Shown here in pieces: positions 34,213 through 42,944 of a stretch of DNA of 64,000 bases. The stretch is from assembly GCA_017577615.1 (NCBI GenBank), contig PKRE01000001.1, positions 434,001 through 498,000 of the forward strand, read 5' to 3'. Each line of letters opens with the position of its first letter. The first letter of the stretch is position 1. Source of the stretch: Gammaproteobacteria bacterium. Its GTDB lineage: Bacteria; Pseudomonadota; Gammaproteobacteria; Steroidobacterales; Steroidobacteraceae. Position numbers and translations under genes: made by a program. The notes under the pieces are model-generated. The model was not told where the DNA came from, made no database searches, and worked only from the letters and a program-made list of their open reading frames with translations.

Positions 34213-35674
34213 CGCGCTGCTGTGACAAGGTGCGCGGCGGCTCTGCCCGGTCGAGCACGCTCACGAGCCAAATGGCGACGGCTGACAATCCGACTCCGGG
34301 AATGATCTCGTACAGCTCGAAGAGTGGTCCTTCGCCTTGCTGCCACAGGACTACTGTGACGCCGCCGACGATGATACCCGCGAGGGCGCCGTTGCGCGTC
34401 ATGCGTGGCCAATAAAGCGACAGTACGATGGCAGGGCCGAATGCGGCGCCGAATCCGGCCCACGCCCACGCGACCAGGTCGAGGACCGTGCTCTCGGGAT
34501 CAGTCGCGAGCCAAAACGCAACGACCGCGATCCCGAGCACGGCGCCGCGACCGATCAACAGCAACTCCTTTGGGTCTGCGTTCGGCCGCAGCAGCCCGCG
34601 ATAGATATCCTGCGCAAATGCAGAAGATGCCACCAGCATCTGCGCAGATGCAGTGCTCATGACCGCCGCCAAGATTCCCGACAAGCAAATGCCCGCCAGC
34701 AATGGATGCAGGTATGTCGTCGACATGAGAATGAACGCTTTCTCCGTATCTGGTCCTCGCAGAGGCTCCAGCGCGAGCACAGCCGTGAGGCCCACGAGAA
34801 TCGCCGCGGTCAACGCGATGACCACCCACGTCATGGCAACGCGTCGCGCGGTGCGCATCTGCCCGGGTGACTTGATAGCCATGAAACGTGCGAGTATGTG
34901 CGGCTGACCAGGGTAACCCAAGCCCCACGCCACGAGCGAAGCAATGCCCAGAAGCCCAAGCGCTTCACCGGCATCGCCGATCATGGGATCGAGCAAGTCC
35001 GGACTGCGCTCGGCGAGCGCGCTGAACGTTTCTGATACACCGCCGGCTAGCGACAGTCCAAGGATCCCGACCAGCACGAGCGCCACGAACATCAAGGTGG
35101 CTTGCAGGACGTCCGACCAGCTCACCGCGAGGAACCCGCCGAGGAACGTATACGCGAGCATGACGATCGAACCCCAGAACATCGCGGGGAGGTAGTCCAT
35201 TCCGAACAGCGTCTGGAACAGCCGGGCCGATGCGACGAACCCGGAGCTCGTGTAGAAAATGAAGAAGATCAGAATGAAGAGCGCGCAGATCGTCCGCAAC
35301 AGCCGACGCGTATCTTCGAAGCGATACTCGAAATAATCCGGCAACGTCAGCGCGTTGTTGAGCTGCTCCGTGCGAACTCGCAAGGGCTGTGCGACGAACC
35401 GCCAGTTGGCCCAGGTACCTAGAATCAAGCCACCTGCCATCCATACGGCGTCGAAGCCGGATGCATAGGCAAGCCCAGGCAACCCCATCAGCAACCAGCC
35501 GCTCATATCTGTTGCCTGCGCACTGAAGGCGGTTACCCAGCTGCCGAGCGAGCGACCTCCCAGGATGAAATCGGACAAGGTCTTGGTCCGTCGCCACGCC
35601 ACGAAACCAAGCAGTAGACATACCCCCATGTAGACCACGATCGTGGCAAGGATGTAGCCCGGTCGCTCGATCAT
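34199..35674 (-). CDS. putP: Sodium/proline symporter, SSS family
   Basis: Na+-coupled solute importer, 491 residues with about thirteen helices. The N-terminal region DFILGGRSLGSWVTAFSAQ and TDMSGWLLMGLPG match PutP, including the Ser/Thr-rich Na+ site; GYPGQPHILARFMAIKS is the usual loop after helix 6, and STASAQMLVASSAFAQD matches the helix 9 region. Proline as substrate is inferred from this similarity; no putA is in the window. The 280-base gap to the next gene is the divergent promoter region shared with the acetyl-CoA hydrolase gene. Confidence 0.9.
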   Translation of the reverse strand: MIERPGYILATIVVYMGVCLLLGFVAWRRTKTLSDFILGGRSLGSWVTAFSAQATDMSGWLLMGLPGLAYASGFDAVWMAGGLILGTWANWRFVAQPLRVRTEQLNNALTLPDYFEYRFEDTRRLLRTICALFILIFFIFYTSSGFVASARLFQTLFGMDYLPAMFWGSIVMLAYTFLGGFLAVSWSDVLQATLMFVALVLVGILGLSLAGGVSETFSALAERSPDLLDPMIGDAGEALGLLGIASLVAWGLGYPGQPHILARFMAIKSPGQMRTARRVAMTWVVIALTAAILVGLTAVLALEPLRGPDTEKAFILMSTTYLHPLLAGICLSGILAAVMSTASAQMLVASSAFAQDIYRGLLRPNADPKELLLIGRGAVLGIAVVAFWLATDPESTVLDLVAWAWAGFGAAFGPAIVLSLYWPRMTRNGALAGIIVGGVTVVLWQQGEGPLFELYEIIPGVGLSAVAIWLVSVLDRAEPPRTLSQQRVSSS

Positions 35675-35956
35675 GTGACTTTCCGGTTAATATGCCGGTG
35701 AGTTCCGATGCGCGATGATTGCCGTACCCGACAGAAAAGCAAAGTGGCGGGCCGCGATTGCTCGGCCCATACCCTTGCGGCGCTGACTCGGGTTACATTC
35801 TAGAGTCGGTCTCTACGAGTACGCGAACCACCTGCACCGCGACCCGTCCGAAGCAGCATGTACGGTCATATCGTTCCGCGGCTTGGCGGCCCGCCCATGA
35901 TCCAGGGCCACCGTGTTCTTCTGTCAAACTCGTCCTTTTAGATAGGTTGCACGAGC

Positions 35957-38128
35957 ATGGCGCAGCCCAATCCCGTGCGCTGCACGAGCCTCGAAGATTG
36001 TGTCGAAGCCACGCTGACGCGCGTCGGCAAGCACATCGTGTTGGGGCTGCCCGCTGCGATCGGCAAGCCGACCGCGCTCGTGAATGCATTCGTGCAGCGT
36101 GCGCTCGAGGACCGGCAGATTCGACTGACGATCATCACTGCGTTGTCGTTGCGCGCGCCGCGTTGGCGCGGGGAACTCGAGCGTCGTCTGCTGGAGCCGC
36201 TCGCAGCACGCCTGTTCGCGGATCACACCGAGCTCGACTACGTACGTCTCCTCGAAGAACAACGCCTGCCTTCGAATATCGAGGTCCTCGAGTTCTATCT
36301 GGAACCGGGTGTCTGGCTCGACGTCGAGCACTTTCAGCAGCATCACCTGAGCGTCAACTACACCCACGTCGTTCGCGAAGCGCTGCGCCGTGGGCTCAAT
36401 GTGCTCGCTCAATACGTTGCGGCTCCCCGGGATGGTGAAGCGCCGTCCGGTGTGCTGAGCCTTGGCTCCAATACCGACTTCACGGCGGACCTGCTGCCGC
36501 AGATTGTAGCTATGCGTGCCGCCGACAAGCCGTTCGTGCTCATTGGGCAGATACACAACGAAATGCCGTTCATGTACGGCGATGCGCTCGTCTCGGCAGA
36601 CACCTTCGACTACTTGATCGAGCGTACTGCACCCTCGCTCTTTGGCGTACCGAAGCTCCCTGTATCAGCTGTCGAGCATGCAATTGCACTCAACGTGAGC
36701 ACCTTGATTCGCGACGGCGGTACTCTGCAACTCGGCGGCGGCACGCTCGGCGATGCCGTCGTCCATGCCCTCAAGCTGCGTCACGAGCAGCCGGCCGCAT
36801 ATCGCGAGATCATCGAGTCATCGGGATTACTCACACGCTACCGTCGTCTCATCGAGAGCGAAGGCGGCACCGCGCCGTTCACGCTCGGCTTGTACGGTTG
36901 CACTGAGGTGCTTGGCGATGGGTTTCTCCAGCTGTATTACAGCGGCATCCTCAAGCGCCGTGTATATCCGAGCGCAAGGCTGCAGCGTCTCATCGACGCC
37001 GGACGTGTTGACGAAGAAGTCGGTCTGCGCACGCTCGAGGCGCTGCATGCCGCGGGGATGCGGCGAATGTCGTTCGCCGATTTCGACGAGCTGCGCGAGG
37101 TGGGCCTGTTCCGCGACGATATCGAGTTCGAGAGCGGCATGCTCATTCGTCCGGATGGCACACGAATCCTCGCCAGCTTCGAGACACCAGAGCAGCGGGC
37201 CGAGATCGCCAAGACGTGCCTCGGCTCGCGGCTGCGCAACGAGGTGTTGCTAGATGCGGCTTTCCTCGTAGGGCCACGTGCTCTCTACGAGGCGTTACGA
37301 GCACTGCCGCCTGCAGAGCGCAAGCTCTTCGGCATGCGAGGCATTAGCTTCATCAACGAGCTCTACGGGCCGGAATGGGAACTCAAAGTGGCGCAGCGAC
37401 GTCACGCGCGTTTCGTCAATGCGACCATGATGGTCACAGGGCTCGGCGCTGCCTCCTCGGATGCGCTTGGCGACGGTCGCGTCGTGAGCGGAGTCGGAGG
37501 ACAATACAATTTCGTCGCAATGGCACACGCACTGCCGGAAGCACGCTCGATCTTGTGCCTGCCGTCCACCCGCAGCTGCAACGGTCAGCTGTCATCAAAC
37601 GTTGTTTGGAGCCACGGACACACGAGCATTCCACGGCACCTGCGCGACATCGTGGTCACAGAATACGGCGTCGCCGATCTGCGCGGACGCACTGATCGGG
37701 AGGTTGTCGAAGCGTTGCTGCTCGTCATGGATGCACGCTTCCAGGACGAGCTCGTCGCGCAAGCGAAACGAGCGCGCAAGCTACCCAGGAATTATCGGGT
37801 GCCGGACGCGGCGCGCAGGAACCGCCCCGAAACCTTGCACGAACGTCTCGGGCCATGGAGGGCGAAGGGATATCTTCCCGACCTGCCTTTCGGCAGTGAC
37901 TTCACTGTGGAAGAGTGCATGCTCGCGAAGGCCCTGCGCGCTCTCGAAGCTCGGAATCGATCCTGGTCAGCACGGCTCGGCATGAGCGTGCGTGCCCTGG
38001 TGCAAGGCTCGCCAAAGAGCACACTCGCACCGCTTTTTGCCCGTATGGATCTCGCGCAGCCTCGAAGCATGAAGGAACGCTTCTACCGACGCATCCTCGC
38101 CGCCGCGCTCGAAGCACATGTGTCGTGA
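35957..38128 (+). CDS. Acetyl-CoA hydrolase/transferase family protein
   Basis: Class I CoA-transferase fold protein of 723 residues that would hydrolyse acyl-CoA or move CoA between carboxylates. The N-terminal domain has GKHIVLGLPAAIGKPTALVN. A central GGGTLGDAVVHAL lies in the CoA-binding region, and the C-terminal AcetylCoA_hyd_C domain has VVSGVGGQYNFVAMAHAL and the strongly conserved VVTEYGVADLRGRTDREV. Length is greater than the usual 500-residue form and matches the longer proteobacterial homologues. Substrate pair unknown. It may balance acetyl-CoA made by the beta-oxidation enzymes in this window. Confidence 0.88.
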   Translation: MAQPNPVRCTSLEDCVEATLTRVGKHIVLGLPAAIGKPTALVNAFVQRALEDRQIRLTIITALSLRAPRWRGELERRLLEPLAARLFADHTELDYVRLLEEQRLPSNIEVLEFYLEPGVWLDVEHFQQHHLSVNYTHVVREALRRGLNVLAQYVAAPRDGEAPSGVLSLGSNTDFTADLLPQIVAMRAADKPFVLIGQIHNEMPFMYGDALVSADTFDYLIERTAPSLFGVPKLPVSAVEHAIALNVSTLIRDGGTLQLGGGTLGDAVVHALKLRHEQPAAYREIIESSGLLTRYRRLIESEGGTAPFTLGLYGCTEVLGDGFLQLYYSGILKRRVYPSARLQRLIDAGRVDEEVGLRTLEALHAAGMRRMSFADFDELREVGLFRDDIEFESGMLIRPDGTRILASFETPEQRAEIAKTCLGSRLRNEVLLDAAFLVGPRALYEALRALPPAERKLFGMRGISFINELYGPEWELKVAQRRHARFVNATMMVTGLGAASSDALGDGRVVSGVGGQYNFVAMAHALPEARSILCLPSTRSCNGQLSSNVVWSHGHTSIPRHLRDIVVTEYGVADLRGRTDREVVEALLLVMDARFQDELVAQAKRARKLPRNYRVPDAARRNRPETLHERLGPWRAKGYLPDLPFGSDFTVEECMLAKALRALEARNRSWSARLGMSVRALVQGSPKSTLAPLFARMDLAQPRSMKERFYRRILAAALEAHVS

Positions 38129-38143
38129 TGCAACGCTGCCGTC

Positions 38144-39040
38144 TCAGCGTCCGACTTCCGCGAGCAGCGCATCGATCATCGATGCCGCCTGCTGCAGGTA
38201 GCTGCCGCCGAATAAGTTGTAGTGATTGAGGACGTGGTAGAGGTTGTACAACGGCACTCGGACGCTCGCGCCCGGGTCGAGCGGCCACGTTGAATTGTAC
38301 GCGGCGTAGAAGGCCGCACCGAAACCGCCGAAAAGCCGGGTCATCGCGATATCCGCCTCACGGTCGCCGTAATACACAGCGGGATCGAAGATGACCGGCA
38401 GACCATCTTCGTCGCAACCCCAGTTCCCAGCCCAGAGGTCACCGTGCAAGAGAGAGGGTTGTGGCGAGTAATCGGTGAAGAATGCCGAAACGTGCTCGCA
38501 AAGTAAGTAGCCACGGTCCAGAACGTCCGCGGGCGCGCCCGACTTCGCGGCGAGGTCGAGTTGAAATCTCAAGCGTCGCTCGCGAAAAAATTCGTCCCAG
38601 CGTTGACACTTCGCGTTGGGCTGCGGAGTCAAGCCGATGGTGTTGTCTCGATCCCATCCAAATTCCGGTCGCGTGCAGCGGTGCTGCCAAGCGAGTTGCT
38701 TGCCGAGGGTTGCCTCACTCGACCGCGTGGCTTTGCCCAGGGTGATCCACTCGAGAGCAAGGTACGCTCCTTCGCCACAGCGTCCCTGGACGATCACACG
38801 CGGGACCCGCACCGCATCTGCAGCCGCGAGCGCTTTGAGACCCGCTGCTTCTGCCTGCAGCATCTCGGCCGCATTCGACGCGGAAGACACCTTCACGAAC
38901 ACCGACCCTGATGCAGATCGATATTCGAAACAGCGATTGATCGAGCCACCTGATACGGGACGTCGTGCGGTCTCTTCAAAACGTACGCCCAGAACATCGG
39001 TGAGCGCATCCGCAATCGACGACACCGCACGTGCGCTCAT
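38144..39040 (-). CDS. Fructosamine/ketosamine-3-kinase family protein
   Basis: ATP-dependent kinase of the FN3K family, which phosphorylates sugar adducts on proteins so that they fall off (protein deglycation). The 298-residue protein has RPVSGGSINRCFEYRS (nucleotide loop), the catalytic HGDLWAGNWG loop and the DPAVYYGDREADIAM metal-binding motif. ATG at 39040 is one base after the yciI stop, with GAGGCAG as ribosome binding site, so translation is coupled. It is the last gene of the minus-strand pyrF-yciI-kinase operon. Confidence 0.9.
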   Translation of the reverse strand: MSARAVSSIADALTDVLGVRFEETARRPVSGGSINRCFEYRSASGSVFVKVSSASNAAEMLQAEAAGLKALAAADAVRVPRVIVQGRCGEGAYLALEWITLGKATRSSEATLGKQLAWQHRCTRPEFGWDRDNTIGLTPQPNAKCQRWDEFFRERRLRFQLDLAAKSGAPADVLDRGYLLCEHVSAFFTDYSPQPSLLHGDLWAGNWGCDEDGLPVIFDPAVYYGDREADIAMTRLFGGFGAAFYAAYNSTWPLDPGASVRVPLYNLYHVLNHYNLFGGSYLQQAASMIDALLAEVGR

Positions 39041-39041
39041 A

Positions 39042-39353
39042 TCACTCTGCCTCGATCGGTCGTATTGGGTGAGCAGCCTCCTTGCCAACCACGGTGGTCC
39101 ACGCTCGCACCGTATGCCTGACAACTAGGCCGTTCTTCACGTAGGGATCCGCTTGCGCAAACCGCAGCGGTATGTCCGGCGATTCGCATTCAAACAAGAG
39201 CATGCCTCGGTCTGGCGGATCCGCGAAAGCGCCTCCAAGCACAAGCTCGCCGCGTTCGTGCGCAGCCCATGCCAGACGCAAATGCTCATCGCGCCACGCT
39301 GCGCGACGCTGCAAGTAGTCTGGCGCGAACTCATACATCAGCACGTAGTGCAT
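39042..39353 (-). CDS. YciI family protein
   Basis: A 103-residue YciI-like protein with the ferredoxin-like fold used by small decarboxylases and dehydratases. The N-terminus MHYVLMYEF, the conserved GELVLGGAFADP with the family Asp, and FAQADPYVKNGLV are typical. ATG at 39353 has GAGAG upstream, only nine bases after the pyrF stop. It lies between pyrF and the fructosamine kinase in one operon. A catalytic role is not proven for most members. Confidence 0.85.
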   Translation of the reverse strand: MHYVLMYEFAPDYLQRRAAWRDEHLRLAWAAHERGELVLGGAFADPPDRGMLLFECESPDIPLRFAQADPYVKNGLVVRHTVRAWTTVVGKEAAHPIRPIEAE

Positions 39354-39361
39354 GGCGTCTC

Positions 39362-40198
39362 TCAAAGCAGCGCGCGAGCTTGATCCTGCAACGTCCGAAT
39401 CGTCATTGCAATCTGTTCCGGTGCTCCGCCGTTAGCAAAAATTGCACGCGACACGTTTGGCAGAACTCGGCCGCGCGCCGCCGGCATACGTGCGAGGACG
39501 TCATTCATCGTCGCACCCTGGGCACCGACCCCCGGCGCCAAGATGAACGAGTGCGGTAGCGCCGCGACGATCTCCGCCGCATCCTCGCATGTGGCGCCTA
39601 CCACTGCGCCGATTGGACCTGGTGTCTCCTGCGTGTAATGACGATTGCGCTTCGTGATCTCGTTCGCGAGCGCAAGCGCGACGGTCTCGCCGCTTGCTGT
39701 GCGTGCGGTTTGTAGCGGCTTACCTTCCGGATTCGATGAGCGAACGACGACGAACACGCCTGCGCCTGCAGCAATGGCAATATCAAAGAACGGTGTCAGC
39801 GCGTCGAAACCCAAGTACGCGTGCGTCGTCACGGCATCGGCGTGCAACGACGCGTTTCGTCCAAAGTAGCCCTCAGCGTAGGCGGCACCGGTCGATTCGA
39901 TGTCTCCACGCTTGCCATCGACGAGCACGAGCACGTCATGGCTGTGGGCGAGGCGTGTCAGCTCCTCCAAGGCTCGCACGCCCGCGCTGCCGAAGCGCTC
40001 GAAAAACGCGGACTGAGGTTTGATGATCGCGATGCGATATTGCGCCGCACTCAATACTCTGCGCCCCAGCTCGAGCGCGCCCTCGGCGGTGTCGGGCAAG
40101 CCGCACGACTTCAGCACGCTGGCAGACGGATCGATGCCGACGCACAACGGACTGTATTCGTGGATCTTTTTCTTGAGACGTTCTGAAAACGAAAGCAT
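39362..40198 (-). CDS. pyrF: Orotidine 5'-phosphate decarboxylase, long (type 2) form
   Basis: Converts OMP to UMP, the last step of de novo UMP synthesis. The 278-residue protein has the motif VDGKRGDIEST, with catalytic Lys97 and Asp pair, and the phosphate-binding end LAPGVGAQGA. The core motif and length identify the longer subtype typical of actinobacteria, Bacteroidetes, myxobacteria and betaproteobacteria, not the about 230-residue enteric type with LKFHDIPNT. ATG at 40198 (MLSFSERLKKKI) is chosen from family alignment. It heads an operon with yciI and a fructosamine kinase gene. Confidence 0.9.
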   Translation of the reverse strand: MLSFSERLKKKIHEYSPLCVGIDPSASVLKSCGLPDTAEGALELGRRVLSAAQYRIAIIKPQSAFFERFGSAGVRALEELTRLAHSHDVLVLVDGKRGDIESTGAAYAEGYFGRNASLHADAVTTHAYLGFDALTPFFDIAIAAGAGVFVVVRSSNPEGKPLQTARTASGETVALALANEITKRNRHYTQETPGPIGAVVGATCEDAAEIVAALPHSFILAPGVGAQGATMNDVLARMPAARGRVLPNVSRAIFANGGAPEQIAMTIRTLQDQARALL

Positions 40199-40377
40199 TG
40201 AAGAGGCTCGTGGATCAGGACTTGAAAATTGTACTGTTTCGGGACGTTCGGGAAACTTACGTGATGCACTGCTTGAAAGAACCGCAACTCGACGCTCGGC
40301 CGTGAGCCCGTATCCCCAGGCTTTGCGCAAGCGCTCGGCTCCAGCATCAGCGCAGTGCAGCAGCGAGCACCATGAGC

Positions 40378-40794
40378 TCAGCACTTGAGTTCGCGCCGTT
40401 GCTCGGCGAGCTTACGCTGTCGCGCGCGGAGGTGCTCGCCTTGCTTCACGTTGTAACCAGCGCGCATCCTGGAACGTATCTCGCGCAGCTGACGCTCGAT
40501 CGACGCACAACGATCGGCTCGCGCTGGCATCGTCAGGCGTGCATCCCCCTTCGCGCGCAGCCGTTCGGTCTTCGCCGGGGACGATGCGGGCTTGGTCGCT
40601 GTGGGCACCGCGGCTTCCAGAATGCTGACACGCGATTCATTCGGTTCGTACGCGCCCGCATCTATGCCACATGGACGGTCCGAGTAGATCACCTGCTCGG
40701 CTTCGACACAGCGGTAAATCGTCGTCGGGCCCGCATGTACCAACGAGCAGCAGCAATATGCCGCTATCGACAAGATCATCCATTCGAACTGCAT
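40378..40794 (-). CDS. DUF4124 domain protein
   Basis: A 138-residue exported protein. A signal peptide (about 1-21) is followed by a short DUF4124 domain with two Cys (TTIYRCVEAEQVIYSDRPCG), then a basic, coiled-coil-prone C-terminus. ATG at 40794 has an excellent AGGAGGGTGTC ribosome binding site. The family is common in gammaproteobacterial periplasm; function unknown. Confidence 0.85.
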   Translation of the reverse strand: MQFEWMILSIAAYCCCSLVHAGPTTIYRCVEAEQVIYSDRPCGIDAGAYEPNESRVSILEAAVPTATKPASSPAKTERLRAKGDARLTMPARADRCASIERQLREIRSRMRAGYNVKQGEHLRARQRKLAEQRRELKC

Positions 40795-40945
40795 GACACC
40801 CTCCTGGTATCGCACACGATGCGCGAAGACGGGAGGGCAGTGAGAGTGAATTAGCAGGTGAATCGTCCCGATAGTCGAGGAGCACCAGCACCTCGCGCCA
40901 ACCCAAGGTGGCGCAATGGGCGAATGCCTCGGATGCGGCGTCTGG

Positions 40946-41902
40946 CTACAACCTAGCCCCGAGCGCCGCTGCAATCCGCTCGGCTTGTTTGCGCAGCAAC
41001 GGACCGAACCCGACTTGATCGTATAGTGCGTGTAGCGCATCGAGGTTCGGCATGCGTCGCTCCAGCATGCCGAGGTCCACCTCGAGCGGCATGTCGCAAG
41101 CTATCGCGGTCAATCGCCGTGCGAGAAAAGCATGCTCGCGATGTTCACGCAATTGGCTCGCTACGAACGCAGCATTGCGAATCCTGATCTTGAACACGCG
41201 GTCTAGGTCTTCATACAAGTGGACGAGCGACTCGAAATGCCGAAAGAGCAATGACGCTGTCTTGCGACCGATGCCAGGCACGCCCGGGATGTTGTCCACC
41301 GCATCCCCCATGAGCGCGAGAAAGCACGGCATTCGCTCCGGCAGCACGCCGAAGCGCTCCGGGATGCGTTCGTATGGGAAACGGGCATCGCCGATGTAGT
41401 CCCAATATTCGTCACCCGGTCGCACGAGTTGCGCGAGATCCTTGTCGCGTGTCACGAGCACGACGTTCTTGCCCGCGGCGCGCATGCGTGTCGCAAGCGT
41501 GCCTATGATGTCATCCGCCTCGTATTCGGTGCTGGAGAAGGTCGTCACACCGAGCGCTTCGCACAGCTGTCGACAGAGCGTGAACTGACGTTTCAACTCC
41601 TCCGGCGCCGGCTCGCGATTCGCCTTGTAGGGCGGATAGAGCTTGCTGCGAAATGAAACGCAGTCGGTGGTATCGAAGGCGACCGCGATGTGCTCGGGTT
41701 GCACCCGCTCGATCAGATCGCCGAGAAAGCGGCCGAAGCCGTGAAGCGCGTTGACTGGGTGACCGTCGGGATCCGTTAGCGAGACGGGCACGGCGTGGTA
41801 GGCACGAAAAACGAAGACCGACGCATCGATGAGATACACCGCAGAGCTCGCAGGAATGGAGCTCGGCGGGGCAGCGAAAGCGGCTGTCGTGGCAGCGAAC
41901 AA
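40946..41902 (-). CDS. Stand-alone 5'-3' exonuclease (PolA N-domain/ExoIX type)
   Basis: Flap/5'-3' exonuclease of 318 residues without a polymerase part. Catalytic carboxylates are visible in VYLIDASVFVFRAYH, FDTTDCVSFRSKLYPPYKANR, TEYEADDIIGTL, VTRDKDLAQL and GDAVDNIPGVPGIGRKTA, the last being the helix-3-turn-helix DNA-binding motif. It resembles the separate exonuclease seen in many proteobacteria beside polA. The start is uncertain: TTG at 41902 gives the full frame, GTG at 41839 gives VYLIDASVF as N-terminus. It lies about 150 bases downstream of the HNH gene on the same strand. Confidence 0.88.
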   Translation of the reverse strand: MFAATTAAFAAPPSSIPASSAVYLIDASVFVFRAYHAVPVSLTDPDGHPVNALHGFGRFLGDLIERVQPEHIAVAFDTTDCVSFRSKLYPPYKANREPAPEELKRQFTLCRQLCEALGVTTFSSTEYEADDIIGTLATRMRAAGKNVVLVTRDKDLAQLVRPGDEYWDYIGDARFPYERIPERFGVLPERMPCFLALMGDAVDNIPGVPGIGRKTASLLFRHFESLVHLYEDLDRVFKIRIRNAAFVASQLREHREHAFLARRLTAIACDMPLEVDLGMLERRMPNLDALHALYDQVGFGPLLRKQAERIAAALGARL

Positions 41903-42046
41903 GGCTCGAGCACTGTCGATTGATGACTGACGTAGAGCATAGTGCTCGCGCGAGCGAACGTCACCTCACGTCAGCGGGTCATGGTTGTGCCGTGCCCGCA
42001 CGCAGCAGTGCACCTGCGTGCAAGTTGCAGGCCCGTGGCTGTCCTT

Positions 42047-42673
42047 TCAGAAAGCGAGGGCGGCGCGGGGCGCGGCGCGCAGTCTTTCGTGCAAGGGACT
42101 CGAGCGCGGGAAGTGTGCGAGGAGATACTCCATCTGATCTGCAAGAATCCGTCTGCCCTTCAGATAGATGTACTCCGCGTAGGTCGGCGTGAACGGCACA
42201 GCGATGAGCTGCAGGCCCGCTTCCTCGGGTGTGCGCCCCGCTTTTAAGTTGTTGCAGCGTCGGCACGCCGTCACCACGTTCGTCCAGGTATCGCGCCCAC
42301 CCCTGCTCAACGGCCGGATGTGATCGCGAGAGAGCTGGCTCGAGGGGAAGCGCATGCCGCAATACATACAGAGGTGGGCATCGCGCTTGAACAGCGTCTG
42401 ATTGTTGAGCGGCGGCGTATAGTCCGTCCGCAGGTTACCCGGGTTATGGCTGTGTCCGATGGTGGCGACGATCGAGTTGATCTCGATGAACGAGCGTCGG
42501 CCGGTCCGGGCATTCGTGCCGCCATACAAACGGTAAAGGCGCGTGCCACACGTGTAGGCCACCTGGTCCGTGTAGTACAGGCGCACGGCATCCCTGTAGT
42601 CGATCCACTCCAGGGGCATTCCCGAGACGTCCGTCCTCAGGATCTCTTGGCTCAAGTTGCAAGGTACTTGCAC
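42047..42673 (-). CDS. HNH endonuclease family protein
   Basis: Protein of about 208 residues. After an N-terminal domain (ILRTDVSGMPLEWIDYRDAV) comes a McrA-like HNH domain: CMYCG, RDHIRPLSRGGRDTWTN and CRRCNN, with both CxxC zinc pairs and the catalytic His. It belongs to the widespread chromosomal HNH group with an AEYIYLKGRRILADQMEYL C-terminus, not to a restriction system; no methylase is nearby. Start uncertain: GTG at 42673 or TTG at 42655; the longer frame to 42910 has no family support. Role unknown. Confidence 0.82.
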   Translation of the reverse strand: MQVPCNLSQEILRTDVSGMPLEWIDYRDAVRLYYTDQVAYTCGTRLYRLYGGTNARTGRRSFIEINSIVATIGHSHNPGNLRTDYTPPLNNQTLFKRDAHLCMYCGMRFPSSQLSRDHIRPLSRGGRDTWTNVVTACRRCNNLKAGRTPEEAGLQLIAVPFTPTYAEYIYLKGRRILADQMEYLLAHFPRSSPLHERLRAAPRAALAF

Positions 42674-42859
42674 GAGTCGATCACGCCATGGCCGACCGAA
42701 CGAATAGCCGAGCCTTCTATAGAGGCGCGTGTAAGATACGCGAGCGGCGTGCAATGATTCAACGCTGTCAAGGGCAAAATGCCGCAAGAGCCGTCGCCAC
42801 GGAGCGACAACAGGCCGCGCCCGAGCGGCAGGGAAAGCTCGAGGCACGTCGCCCCGGGT

Positions 42860-42896
42860 CTTCTTCCTATTCCGTACTCCCCATCCCCTGTTCCCG
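42860..42896. repeat. Polypyrimidine TTCCTATTCC/CCCCATCCCC word repeat
   Basis: C/T-rich stutter downstream of pntB. The words (TTCTTCCTATTCC, CCCCATCCCCTGTTCCC) resemble those at 51364-51440 and 53842-53902. Confidence 0.45.
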
Positions 42897-42944
42897 CATT
42901 CGGAGCGCACGCTCCCCGGGTACCAGGGCTGGCCGCACGCAGCG

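Noticed and set aside
42047..42673. HNH protein as part of a restriction or anti-phage system
   Set aside because: It belongs to the common chromosomal HNH group; no methylase, helicase or other defence gene is nearby.
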